Translations under genes and position numbers: made by a program
Shown here: in pieces, positions 27,354-35,071 of the stretch
Position numbering within the stretch: position 1 is the first letter of the stretch
Layout: each line of letters opens with the position of its first letter
The notes under the pieces: generated by a model
What the model saw: only the letters and a program-made list of their open reading frames with translations
Database searches by the model: none
What the model was told of the DNA's origin: nothing
NCBI GenBank assembly: GCA_030613005.1
Contig: JAUWMV010000015.1
Span: 1 to 50,534, forward strand
Source: a bacterium
Lineage (GTDB): Bacteria > UBP14 > UBA6098 > B30-G16
Direction of reading: 5' to 3'
DNA: 50,534 nucleotides

Positions 27354-28238
27354 ATGCAAAGGATCAGAATCTTCATAACATTATTAATATGGGTAACCTC
27401 TTTTTTAAGAGTTTACGGCGATGATATTGTGGATTTGTATCCAAAGATTTCTAAATCTGTTTACCCATTATATGTAAAAGAAGAAAAAAGGAAACTTGCC
27501 TCATGCGTAATTATACATTCATATACTCCTTTAGCGGAACTAGTGTTCTTGACGGCGCGACATTGTATTGAAAGAAAACCAGATAGCATAAGAGATGGTA
27601 TTTGCATTGCACTTCGTGTAGATGCAAAGGATACTTCATATAGTAATGTCATGTGTTTTGATATTATTAAGAACAGAAATTACTTCAGATTTGATGACTT
27701 CTCAATTGATATTGCAGCGCTCGTAATATCGTCAGCGTGTTCATTATACGCACCTAGTTGGGCAAGTGGAAAGCCTCTTCTAATGCCTGATGCTAAACTT
27801 ATAGGCGTACTTGGTGCTAGTAGGTTTAGCTATGAATACCCAATTGGCAGTAAAGTAGTGGCTTTGGGATTTCCCAAAGGATTTGGTGCTTTTACAGATA
27901 AAGTTAGTAGACCAGTACTTGTTTCGGGTCGAATAGCATATGATTTGGCCAAAGTATATCCACAGGGTCGCAAACTTCTTGGCGATTACTACTCTTTGCC
28001 AGGTATGAGCGGTGGTGCTGTTTTTCTAATTGAAGGAAAAATTACTAAATTCATAGGAATAAATGTAGGTCACTTTGCTGATACATATGAATTAGATTCA
28101 TTGAGTTTCGATTATTTAGAACTTGATAGTTATAGAACAATCAAACTGAATAGCCGTCTTTCCGTTATATATTCTACGGAGATCATAAGACAATTGCTTT
28201 ATAAGACTGGGGTATGGTTACCAGGTAATCCAAGATAG
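27354..28238 (+). CDS. secreted trypsin-like serine protease (S1/V8 type)
   Basis: The protein has 294 residues. A signal peptide covers about 1-22. The chymotrypsin-like triad is visible as His70 (LTARHCIE), Asp119 (FSIDIAALVI) and Ser219 (LPGMSGGAVF). The GMSGGAVF phrase is closer to V8/HtrA-like enzymes than to animal trypsins. No PDZ domain is attached. GAAAGGAG precedes the ATG. It lies between the TIR-Nudix gene and the methyltransferase remnants. Trypsin-like peptidases sometimes accompany defence systems, but with a signal peptide this one probably acts outside the cytoplasm. Confidence 0.82.
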   Translation: MQRIRIFITLLIWVTSFLRVYGDDIVDLYPKISKSVYPLYVKEEKRKLASCVIIHSYTPLAELVFLTARHCIERKPDSIRDGICIALRVDAKDTSYSNVMCFDIIKNRNYFRFDDFSIDIAALVISSACSLYAPSWASGKPLLMPDAKLIGVLGASRFSYEYPIGSKVVALGFPKGFGAFTDKVSRPVLVSGRIAYDLAKVYPQGRKLLGDYYSLPGMSGGAVFLIEGKITKFIGINVGHFADTYELDSLSFDYLELDSYRTIKLNSRLSVIYSTEIIRQLLYKTGVWLPGNPR

Positions 28239-28300
28239 ATAAATCTGCAAGTAAAATCGTAATTTAAATGTCATTTATGTCTGGAATAGATCGTGACTGA

Positions 28301-28468
28301 TTAAATCCCCTCATTTCCGGCGAAAAACCTGAAAAGCAAGAACATATACCGAACTTAATAAAAAAAACAAAGCGCCTGCGTACCGAAGCTGCGAAAACAC
28401 TCGAAGAAGCCAAGAAAAAAGTAGAAGAGATGATATTGGGTTTGGATGAAACGCTTGGAAACATATAG
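28301..28468 (+). pseudogene. fragment resembling the coiled-coil C-terminus of a restriction specificity subunit (HsdS-like)
   Basis: The open frame after a TGA at 28298 has no start codon and ends at a TAG at 28466-28468. Its last part reads TKRLRTEAAKTLEEAKKKVE then EMILG, a charged helix like the tails of HsdS or type IIG specificity domains. It sits seven bases before the headless methyltransferase frame, which is in a different register. It is best read as the debris of a restriction-modification locus. The family assignment is by resemblance of a short helix only. Confidence 0.45.
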
Positions 28469-28985
28469 AAAATAAGGCAAAATCCCAAATGAGATCAGAA
28501 CAATCAGGATACTCGATCCTGCATGTGGCAGCGGTTCTTTTCTTATCGGTGCTTTTGAGAGACTTACGGACTACTACCTGAATTGGTATAGAAAGCACCC
28601 AAAGAAAAACATCAAACACGCATATCAGGACAACGAGACAGGACAATGGAAACTGGCTTTTCATGTTAAGAAGCAAATCCTTTTCAATAATATCTTCGGC
28701 GTAGACATAGACGAGCGTGCCGTCGAGGGAACAAAGTTCTCGCTATATCTCAAACTAATGGAAGATGAAAGCTTCGACACGATTCGCGGTCGAGAATTGC
28801 TGCCCGGTCTTGCGGATAACATTAAATGCGGCAATTCGCTTATTGGCACGGATATTCTGGATATGGATATCCTTCCTGCTGTTGGCACAAAGGAAAGAAC
28901 CGATGAGCTCGAGCGAATAAGACCTTTCGATTGGGAAAATGAATTTCCACGGGTATTCACTTCTGAAAAAGACAGCCGACCTTTG

Positions 28986-29411
28986 CTCAAAGCATATCAT
29001 GTTACATGGGTTACGCATAATAGTCGTGTAAGTGAGAGAATGGTTCAATTTGGCGTTAGGCGAGGTGAGCCTTTCATTTTTAAAGAGAATCAAAGAAACG
29101 ATGTCTATAACTATCTTGTGGGAAAAATATTAAAAGAAGGCTACAAGATTTTGGCTTTGAATGTATTGGATGACCATGTCCATTGTATTGTTGTTTGCGA
29201 GGAAAATGAGCTTGATGAAATTGTGAGAAACCTGAAAGGGTATTCTTCATATTCACTTAGCAGACAGCTAAAGCTGTCTGTTGACAGCAAAGGCAGGCAA
29301 TCCAAGATATGGGCAAAAGGATATAGCCATACATATATTGATACTGATGAACATTTGCAAAATGGAATAATCTATATCAATGAAAATCACAAGAAACATG
29401 GTCTTGCTCCA
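28986..29411 (+). mobile_element. REP-associated tyrosine transposase (RAYT, Y1/HUH) domain embedded in the methyltransferase frame
   Basis: Residues 77-218 of the composite frame match the TnpA-REP family along its length. YHVTWVTHNSRVSERMVQFG comes first. The metal-binding HUH motif is H140-V-H142 in LDDHVHCIVV. IVRNLKGYSSYSLSRQ and QSKIWAKGYS follow, and the candidate catalytic Tyr206 is in GIIYINENHKKHGL. All key residues are intact. RAYTs cut single-stranded DNA at REP hairpins, and REP-like hairpins lie within and just after this segment. Unlike a normal insertion, no stop codon interrupts either junction with the methyltransferase. Confidence 0.82.
29261..29280 (+). repeat. perfect REP-like hairpin inside the RAYT coding sequence
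   Basis: CAGACAGCTAAAGCTGTCTG has nine-base perfect arms around AA. It encodes part of SRQLKLSVDS. The same core (ACAGCTAAAGC followed by GTCTGTTGAC) recurs at 29449 and 32421. Confidence 0.75.
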
Positions 29412-29431
29412 ATAGACAGACAACCTATGGG

Positions 29432-29517
29432 CAGACAGCTGCTAGACAGACAGCTAAAGCAGTCTGTTGACAATGATATATCTGGTGTCCCTGTCAACAG
29501 AGGGCTTCAGCCCTCTG
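29432..29517 (+). repeat. REP-like hairpin cluster at the RAYT 3' side, translated in frame
   Basis: This stretch contains CAGACAGCT twice. A larger stem has CTGTTGACA (29464-29472) pairing with TGTCAACAG (29492-29500). The perfect hairpin CAGAGGGCTTCAGCCCTCTG lies at 29498-29517. It is read through as DRQLKQSVDN and GLQPSA between the RAYT and methyltransferase motif IV. A second copy with the same order of stems lies at 32421-32491. This is the usual position of REP sequences flanking a RAYT gene. Confidence 0.78.
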
Positions 29518-30540
29518 CAATCTCGACAATCGATGAAGCTTTCACATCACAGTTATCCGACGGCTTCGATGCGGTGATTGGGAACCCGCCGTATGGTGCA
29601 TTATTTGGTAAACTTGATAAGAAATATGTAAATAAAGAGTATTCGGCAGCAGATATCGAGACAGAAAGCTATTTAGTCTTTATTGAAAAATCAATCACTT
29701 TACTAAAGTTTAATGGTTTTTTTGGTTACATTGTGCCGAGTAATTTAATGACGAATGTTAGATATGAGGCAATAAGAGACTTTTTGTTAAAAAACTATAA
29801 CATAAACAAATTGGTTGATCTTGGATCAGGTGTTTTTAACAAAACTTCTGTGGATACTTGTTTAATATTTATCCAAAAAAAGAAAGCAAAGGACAATAAA
29901 ATAACAGCAGTAGTGGGAAATATCGGAGATGGAGACATTCAAACTTTTATTTTTAATCAAAGTGACTTTATAATAAATCCATATAAAATCTTTAATATTT
30001 ATACAGAACCTAAAGTCTTGGATTTAATTGATAAGATATTTCAAAGCATGCCACATTTATCAGATTTTGTTATTATATCAAGAGGTATTGAATTTGGCTA
30101 TAAATCAAAATTTGTTTCAGATGAAAAATTGAATAAGCAGTTTAAGCCACTCATTGCAGGAAGATGTATTACTAGATATTCTTTGGAATTTGAAAACAAA
30201 TACATCTGTTTTGACGAAAAAGATATTTCACACTTCAAAGAACAAAGTATCTATATAACCCCTAAAATTTTAATGCGCAGAATTGGAACCACAATAATAG
30301 CAACTTATGACCCTGAAAGGTATTATAATGTCTGCGATGTATACAATATTATTAATAAATCAAGTATGTCGATACAGTATTTATTAGGTTTGTTAAATTC
30401 AATGCTACTATCTTTCATTCTTCAAAATAGATTTAAGACATCAAAGAAATTATTCCCGAAAATTCCGATTATTACTATAAAAAACCTCCCTATCCGCACA
30501 ATAGACTTCTCCAATCCTGACGATGTGAAAAAGCATGACC

Positions 30541-30728
30541 ACATGGTGAAACTTGTCGAAGATATGCTAGCACTTCATAAACAACTTCATAAAGAGAAAT
30601 CAAAAAGCAGGAAAAAGATAATTCAGGACGATATAGATCATTTGGATAAGAAAATCGATGCGCTGGTTTATGAATTGTATGGACTGACGGAAGAAGAGAT
30701 AAGGGTGGTGGAGGGAGAAAAAAATTAA
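30541..30728 (+). repeat. direct duplication of the methyltransferase 3' end, copy 1
   Basis: This segment encodes MVKLVEDMLALHKQLHKEK onward to the stop. It is almost identical in DNA to 32187-32369. The two copies flank the HigB/HigA-ImmA pair in the same orientation. Identity is highest in the middle (AAATCAAAAAGCAGGAAAAA onward) and fades over the last 25 bases. Confidence 0.85.
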
Positions 30729-30767
30729 CACTTCCCGTTAATTATTTCTTGTGGAGAGAAATTTGAT

Positions 30768-31064
30768 ATGTATATTGAATTCAGAGATAAGAAACTTTTG
30801 AAATGCTTTGAATCCGAGAAGGAACGAAAAAAGGAGCTCGGCGAGTTGTCTGACAGGTTTTATAATATCCTGAAAAAACTCGAAGCTATCGAAAGTTCGC
30901 ATGAATTGTATACTCAACATAAGTATCTGAAACCCCATCCATATGACGATAAAAGAGTTTCTGTAAATTTGACGCAAAGCAAGAGATTGATGTTCTGGTT
31001 CAGGGAGCGAGAAAACGGAACGCAATATATCGAAATCGATAAAATCCATGACCCACATAGCTAA
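30768..31064 (+). CDS. higB: HigB/RelE-like toxin
   Basis: The 98-residue protein has the RelE/HigB layout. Two N-terminal helices (KLLKCFESEKERKKELGELS) are followed by a beta sheet ending LMFWFRERENGTQYIEIDKI. KPHPYDDKRVSVNL resembles the segment before the active strand. Such toxins cut mRNA on the ribosome. The HigA-type gene starts 11 bases downstream. GGAGAGAAAT precedes the ATG. A distant paralogue lies at 48818, also followed by a HigA-ImmA gene. Confidence 0.75.
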   Translation: MYIEFRDKKLLKCFESEKERKKELGELSDRFYNILKKLEAIESSHELYTQHKYLKPHPYDDKRVSVNLTQSKRLMFWFRERENGTQYIEIDKIHDPHS

Positions 31065-31075
31065 TTAGGAAGGTT

Positions 31076-32149
31076 ATGATCGAGCAATTTACAAAAATAA
31101 AAACCGACAAGGCGATTTGTCCTGGAGTGCACCTTAAAGAAGTTCTCGAATACAAAGGTCTTACCCAAAAGGAATTAGCCAAGAGAATGGGAAGGCCCGA
31201 GAAGACAATCAGTGGCATCGCAACCGGAAAAATTGCTATTACCCCAGATACCGCTCTCGAACTTGAAAATGTTCTTGACATATCTGCCAAATTCTGGCTC
31301 AATGCCGAAGCCGATTATCAGCTTACAAAAGCCCATATCAAAGAGTTAAGAGCGCTGGAAAAGGATGTTCCGAAAATGAAGAAATTCCCGATTATGGAGC
31401 TTTCCAAAAGGGGATTGATAGAACCTTATGAGGACAAAGTTTTCGAACTTCGGGAACTACTTCGATATCTGAAAATACCATCCATCGATTTGTTGCAACC
31501 GAGTTATCAAGCTGTGTACCGCCAGAGCACAGCCGTTAAGAATCCGGAAGTGGTGGCTGTCTGGCTTCGTGAAGGGCAAATTCTTGCAGAAGCGATGGAC
31601 CTCCCGGTTTTCGATAAAAACACCGTTGAAGAACTAATTCAGGATATCCGTTCGATGACCATTCAGCAACCGAAGCAATTTGAGAATAGGCTCAAAGAAT
31701 CTTTGGCTTCTGCAGGTTTAGGTCTCATATTAATAGAAGAATACCCAAAAGGGGGTGTCAATGGGGCATACTACCGGTTTAACGACCATCCATTCATTCA
31801 AATTAACCTTCGGGGTAAGTATGCGGACATATTCTGGTTCTCACTTTTCCATGAGTTAGGGCATGCGCTGCTCCATACCTATGACAAGATCATTGTCGAT
31901 TATGATAGCGACACCGGGCAAAAGGAAGATGAAGCAAACGAATTTGCATCGAATATTCTTATTCCACCTTCTGAATATAAGGAAATTGAAAGGAAGAAAA
32001 GATATTCAGAAGAATTCGTCAAGGATTTTGCAAACAACATCGGTATTCACCCCGGTATTGTAGTCGGTAGACTTCAACATGATAAATATCTTTCCCATGA
32101 CCATTTGAATAGACTACGAGATAAACTAAGGTGGATTTCAGAAGCGTAG
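31076..32149 (+). CDS. HigA-like antitoxin with XRE domain fused to ImmA/IrrE metallopeptidase
   Basis: The protein has 357 residues. Residues about 16-75 are a HigA-type helix-turn-helix (PGVHLKEVLEYKGLTQKELA, ISGIATGKIAITPDTALELE). Residues about 145-330 are an ImmA/IrrE (COG2856) domain with zinc motif H259-E-L-G-H263 and the downstream EANEFASNILIPP acidic helix. HigA part antagonises the toxin and represses the operon; the peptidase may cleave a regulator or respond to stress. AGGAAGG precedes the ATG. The 3' end runs directly into the duplicated methyltransferase tail. Confidence 0.88.
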   Translation: MIEQFTKIKTDKAICPGVHLKEVLEYKGLTQKELAKRMGRPEKTISGIATGKIAITPDTALELENVLDISAKFWLNAEADYQLTKAHIKELRALEKDVPKMKKFPIMELSKRGLIEPYEDKVFELRELLRYLKIPSIDLLQPSYQAVYRQSTAVKNPEVVAVWLREGQILAEAMDLPVFDKNTVEELIQDIRSMTIQQPKQFENRLKESLASAGLGLILIEEYPKGGVNGAYYRFNDHPFIQINLRGKYADIFWFSLFHELGHALLHTYDKIIVDYDSDTGQKEDEANEFASNILIPPSEYKEIERKKRYSEEFVKDFANNIGIHPGIVVGRLQHDKYLSHDHLNRLRDKLRWISEA

Positions 32150-32186
32150 TTATTCCCAGCTTGCTCGTATCATTGAGTACGACCAG

Positions 32187-32369
32187 ATGGTGAAAATGGT
32201 CGAAGATATGCTCGCACTTCATAAACAACTTCATGAAGAGAAATCAAAAAGCAGGAAAAAGATAATTCAGGACGATATAGATCATTTGGATAAGAAAATC
32301 GATGCGCTGGTTTACGAATTGTATGGACTGACGGAAAAGGAGATTGCAATTGTTGAGAAGGAAAATTGA
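32187..32369 (+). pseudogene. second copy of the methyltransferase C-terminal end
   Basis: The 60 codons starting MVKMVEDMLALHKQLHEEK match the last 60 codons of the methyltransferase at 30541-30728, with few differences. The frame is open further left (reading ARIIEYDQ before the first Met), overlapping the end of the HigA-ImmA gene by a few codons in another register. It has no start signal of its own and is only the tail of a gene. It marks the right border of the inserted toxin-antitoxin module. Confidence 0.82.
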
Positions 32370-32371
32370 AC

Positions 32372-32540
32372 AGCGGGTTCAGTCCTCTGCAGAACCACCA
32401 TCCGCAAATACTCTCATGGACAGACAGCTAAAGCAGTCTGTTGACAATGAGGAGACTGGTGTCCTTGTCAACAGTGGGCTTCAGCCCTCTGCGAGTGAAT
32501 ATGGAAACCGACGACTAAAGTCATCGGCTCAGAAGTCGCC
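32372..32540 (+). repeat. REP-like hairpin array downstream of the duplicated tail
   Basis: The array includes a degenerate CAGCGGGTTCAGTCCTCTG, then CAGACAGCTAAAGCAGTCTG at 32421-32440. CTGTTGACA (32438-32446) pairs with TGTCAACAG (32466-32474). CAGTGGGCTTCAGCCCTCTG is at 32472-32491 and CCGACGACTAAAGTCATCGG at 32508-32527. The order matches the cluster embedded in the RAYT frame. These are the likely substrates of a RAYT. Confidence 0.75.
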
Positions 32541-32595
32541 TGTCCAAACGATAGAGAAGATAGGTATTGTGGAAAACAGTTAACTTGGAGATGAG

Positions 32596-32673
32596 ATGAC
32601 AATGCTCAAGAAAGGAACATATAAAGGGAACGATCTCACCAAAAAGCCCCGCTTTCGCGAGGCTTCGACATAA
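32596..32673 (+). pseudogene. truncated relative of the lysine-rich small gene
   Basis: GGAG precedes the ATG. The product MTMLKKGTYKGNDLTKK parallels MTKKKTHKGDDLTKK of the gene at 7919, then departs as PRFREAST and stops. The divergent end coincides with a hairpin (32644-32665). It may be a decayed copy, or a short gene in its own right. Confidence 0.5.
32641..32665 (-). terminator. intrinsic terminator for leftward transcription
   Basis: Read leftwards, AAGCCTCGC, loop GAAA, then GCGGGGCTT form a nine-base stem with one mismatch, followed by a T run (32645-32641). It would end transcripts from the lipoprotein gene and the PD40 remnant. It lies within the small plus-strand frame at 32596. 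Confidence 0.62.
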
Positions 32674-32809
32674 CATTAACCAAGAGGCATGAACAACACC
32701 AATTAAACAAACCAAACAAGGAGTTAATACTAATATAATTATTTTTTCTATTTTTGCAATAGTTTTTTTTTAAAAAAGTTATTCCACCACCTCAATTATC
32801 AAATCTATT

Positions 32810-32992
32810 TTATGTTTTTCTGTTAACGACTGTACTCGGGAGATTAATCGGCGACGAAGAATACACTATCCATTTCCCATCGGAGGACCATGAAGGCACA
32901 AACTGATTCTCTGGTCCGAATGTCAACTGAAGCATATTTACTATTCCCTTCTTAGGAAAGTAATCTGCCACCCATACTCCCCCAACCTGCGG
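32810..32992 (-). pseudogene. C-terminal fragment of a PD40/TolB-type beta-propeller protein
   Basis: The leftward open frame between stops reads GGVWVADYFPKKGIVNMLQL and then TFGPENQFVPSWSSDGKWIV followed by YSS. The SWSSDGKWIVYSS phrase is the hallmark of a PD40 (WD40-like) blade. No start codon with a Shine-Dalgarno sequence is present, and the frame is broken upstream. It lies between the lipoprotein gene and the terminator at 32641. The rest of the spacer (32674-32809 and 32993-33154) shows no gene. Confidence 0.6.
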
Positions 32993-33154
32993 TTATATTC
33001 CAAGCTGAAAACGCTATTTTTGTACCCAGTTAATATTCTGTTTCTTGTACCGGTTTGCAAATAAACAGTGCTAAACTCCCTTAATTACATCCTGCATCTG
33101 AAAAGATTATTCACAGCACAACCATCTCAGTCATTCACAGGATGCAATGCTTTT

Positions 33155-33820
33155 TTATTCGCCAATGGCGTCTTTGGGCAACACAAATATCAAATCCTCA
33201 CCACACGGGCTAACGAAAGAGCATTTTGGAGGTCTTGTGCTGCTTTTCTGCGTATGGGTACCTTCAACTGTATATCCTCTGGTATAATCGTGTCCTACAG
33301 CCCAATATTGCCCGTTTTGTTCGTCTATACCCCAATTTTCCAAATCGTAGGAGTAACCAGTATAACCATCATATCCTGATGTGGAACTGTATCCAGTCAA
33401 TGTAGCGTCACTCTTCTTGAAGCGCTTTTTCAGATCCGCCATACATGTAACTTGCCAATTATCATGGCAGTTGCAACATAGAATGATACCTTTCGTGGCA
33501 ACAATTGTTCCATATGATATCTCCACGATATATCGTCCTGCCTGCATATCCGGGAAGATGACCATCTGCGTGCCAGTACGCACAGGATACTTTTTTGAGA
33601 CTGTGTAACCTTTAGCGCCAAGCACTTTGATATATCCCTCCTCGGCAAGGTATGGAGCGAGTTGATCTGTAATTTTAACCTGAATGCGGAGTTCACAAAT
33701 CATAGGCTTCATTTTTGAGGCTTTTCGGGGTTTATTAGCGTTTGAAGAAAGAGATACTGCACATCCACAAAGAATATAATTAGACACCAACAGCGTAATA
33801 CTTAATAATATATAACGCAT
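33155..33820 (-). CDS. hypothetical lipoprotein
   Basis: The 221-residue protein starts with a lipoprotein signal (LLSITLLVSNYILCGCAVS; Cys20 after L-C-G). A beta-rich domain follows (IQVKITDQLAPYLAEEGYIK, AGRYIVEISYGTIVATKGII) resembling carboxypeptidase-regulatory or PEGA-like folds. A Tyr/Gly-rich tail (GYSSTSGYDGYTGYSYDLEN) and several Cys residues complete it. I do not recognise the family. It is monocistronic, read leftwards. The upstream spacer contains TTGACA (33881-33876) but no well-placed -10 box. Confidence 0.7.
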   Translation of the reverse strand: MRYILLSITLLVSNYILCGCAVSLSSNANKPRKASKMKPMICELRIQVKITDQLAPYLAEEGYIKVLGAKGYTVSKKYPVRTGTQMVIFPDMQAGRYIVEISYGTIVATKGIILCCNCHDNWQVTCMADLKKRFKKSDATLTGYSSTSGYDGYTGYSYDLENWGIDEQNGQYWAVGHDYTRGYTVEGTHTQKSSTRPPKCSFVSPCGEDLIFVLPKDAIGE

Positions 33821-34150
33821 TATTCACCACTTACCTTAAGTGTTTTGTATAACATATTGTAATATTTAAAGAAAATGTCAAGAAAAAAATAAATCTTAGG
33901 TTAAAAGTTTTAATTTGGGATTATTTTGAAATAAATCTAATTAAGGTATGCAAATTTAAGTTTGCAATTTTGGGAATGAAATCTAATAAATACGATCATA
34001 AAACAAGCGATAGCTGCATAGTAACATGACCTGAGTCTGAAAATGCAACTTACCAGATTAATTGAATCCACATGTGCTAACATCCTTGTCGTTATTCTTT
34101 GAAAGTGAATGGTTTATTTCATTATCTGAACTTGAAATAAGCTTAAGTTT
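33821..34150. other. 330-base AT-rich spacer with no supported gene
   Basis: No start with a Shine-Dalgarno sequence, no strong hairpin and no repeat shared with the rest of the window was seen. It probably contains the lipoprotein promoter at its left edge and the downstream region of ispF at its right edge. Confidence 0.4.
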
Positions 34151-34636
34151 CTATCGTTTCTCCGATTCAATTGTAACTACTGTTATGCATGCTGTGGCTT
34201 CTCCTCTGCCTACTGCATCCAGACCCTCATTGGTTTTGGCTTTGACCGAAATGTTCTGTATTGATATGCCTATTGTATTAATCAAGTTTCTTAGCATTTG
34301 AGGAATATACGGTGTCATTTTGGGCTCCTCGATTATTATTGTCGAATCGACGTTGACAATCGAAAATCCCTTAGCAAAAATCATCTGCACAGTTTTGCGA
34401 AGTAGCTCGATAGAATCCGCATTTTTATATTTATCATCGGTATCAGGAAAAAACTGCCCGATATCTCCCAGAGCTGCAGCACCAAGCAGTGAATCTATAA
34501 TCGAGTGAACTAATGTATCACCATCCGAATGCGCAACATGACCTTTATGGAACGGGATATCTACACCGCCCAGTATAAGCTTACGACCGCGTTCGAGTCT
34601 GTGTATATCATAACCTATGCCAGTTCTTATAATCAC
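34151..34636 (-). CDS. ispF: 2-C-methyl-D-erythritol 2,4-cyclodiphosphate synthase
   Basis: The 161-residue protein has the IspF signatures. Metal ligands D10 and H12 lie in GIGYDIHRL and H44 in SDGDTLVHSIIDSLLGAA. GDIGQFFPDTD and the C-terminal KAKTNEGLDAVGRGEATA follow. It makes the cyclodiphosphate of the MEP isoprenoid pathway, so this organism uses the non-mevalonate route. The GTG start overlaps the stop of the preceding gene by four bases (GTGA). It is the last gene of a leftward unit that starts with the DUF2089 protein. Confidence 0.95.
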   Translation of the reverse strand: MIIRTGIGYDIHRLERGRKLILGGVDIPFHKGHVAHSDGDTLVHSIIDSLLGAAALGDIGQFFPDTDDKYKNADSIELLRKTVQMIFAKGFSIVNVDSTIIIEEPKMTPYIPQMLRNLINTIGISIQNISVKAKTNEGLDAVGRGEATACITVVTIESEKR

Positions 34637-35052
34637 TCTAATTTAACCTCGACTCTAGTTTTTGTATCCTTTTCATCGATTTCGACAAGATCTAACGGTC
34701 CAAAATTGGAAATTTCATCGATAATTTCCGCTACTGAATCCGCATCCATATTCTCAAGATTCACATTAATGCCCTTTTCTGCAAGCTTTTCCTGAACTTT
34801 ATCTGGAATAGCACCGGAAAATTTCATCCCAAGTTTGACCATACTTTTCACCAGCCGAAGCGGTATGTTAACTTTAACTATTGCATGATTAAGATCACCT
34901 TCATAAACTCTTACTCTAAGCCATTTCGCTTTCCCTGAATACGACTCGTCTGGCTCCGGCTGATTAAGCGCCGATAAAAGTTTTTCAGCCTCCTCAGCGG
35001 TTATTTTCCCACCTTCCAACATCTCGAGTACTTTTTGAGATTCGGTTGCCAT
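34633..35052 (-). CDS. small SHOCT-like protein of the DUF4097-associated type
   Basis: The 139-residue protein starts with the helical module ESQKVLEMLEGGKITAEEAE followed by KLLSAL, shared with its neighbour. A compact domain with KAKWLRVRVYEGD and NIPLRLVKSMVKLGMKFSG follows, then an acidic C-terminus. Proteins of this kind accompany DUF4097/LiaF-like genes and are annotated as SHOCT-like. The function is unknown. It lies 19 bases after the DUF4097 gene and overlaps ispF, so it is in the same operon. Confidence 0.75.
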   Translation of the reverse strand: MATESQKVLEMLEGGKITAEEAEKLLSALNQPEPDESYSGKAKWLRVRVYEGDLNHAIVKVNIPLRLVKSMVKLGMKFSGAIPDKVQEKLAEKGINVNLENMDADSVAEIIDEISNFGPLDLVEIDEKDTKTRVEVKLE

Positions 35053-35071
35053 AACGCACCTCCTTTTTACA

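Larger units (their letters stand above)
28476..30728 (+). pseudogene. headless Eco57I-type N6-adenine DNA methyltransferase with a RAYT domain in frame inside it
   Basis: The open frame begins after TAA 28473. Residues before the first ATG (28758) already contain methyltransferase motif I (LDPACGSGSFLIGAFERL, from 28512) and FGVDIDERAVEGTKFSLYL. No ATG, GTG or TTG precedes motif I, so the 5' part of the gene has been lost. From ATG 28758 the frame runs 656 codons. The first 65 or so end in RPFDWENEFPRVF, the phrase that normally precedes motif IV. A RAYT domain then intervenes (residues 77-218), followed by GFDAVIGNPPYG (motif IV, residues 269-280) and a TaqI/Eco57I-like target-recognition tail. 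The intact gene would make N6-methyladenine. Its C-terminal 60 codons are duplicated at 32187. Whether a product is made is unknown. Confidence 0.78.

Noticed and set aside
32344-32583. 79-codon protein over the REP array
   Set aside because: It is a translation of hairpin repeats with no start signal and changes frame relative to the duplicated tail.
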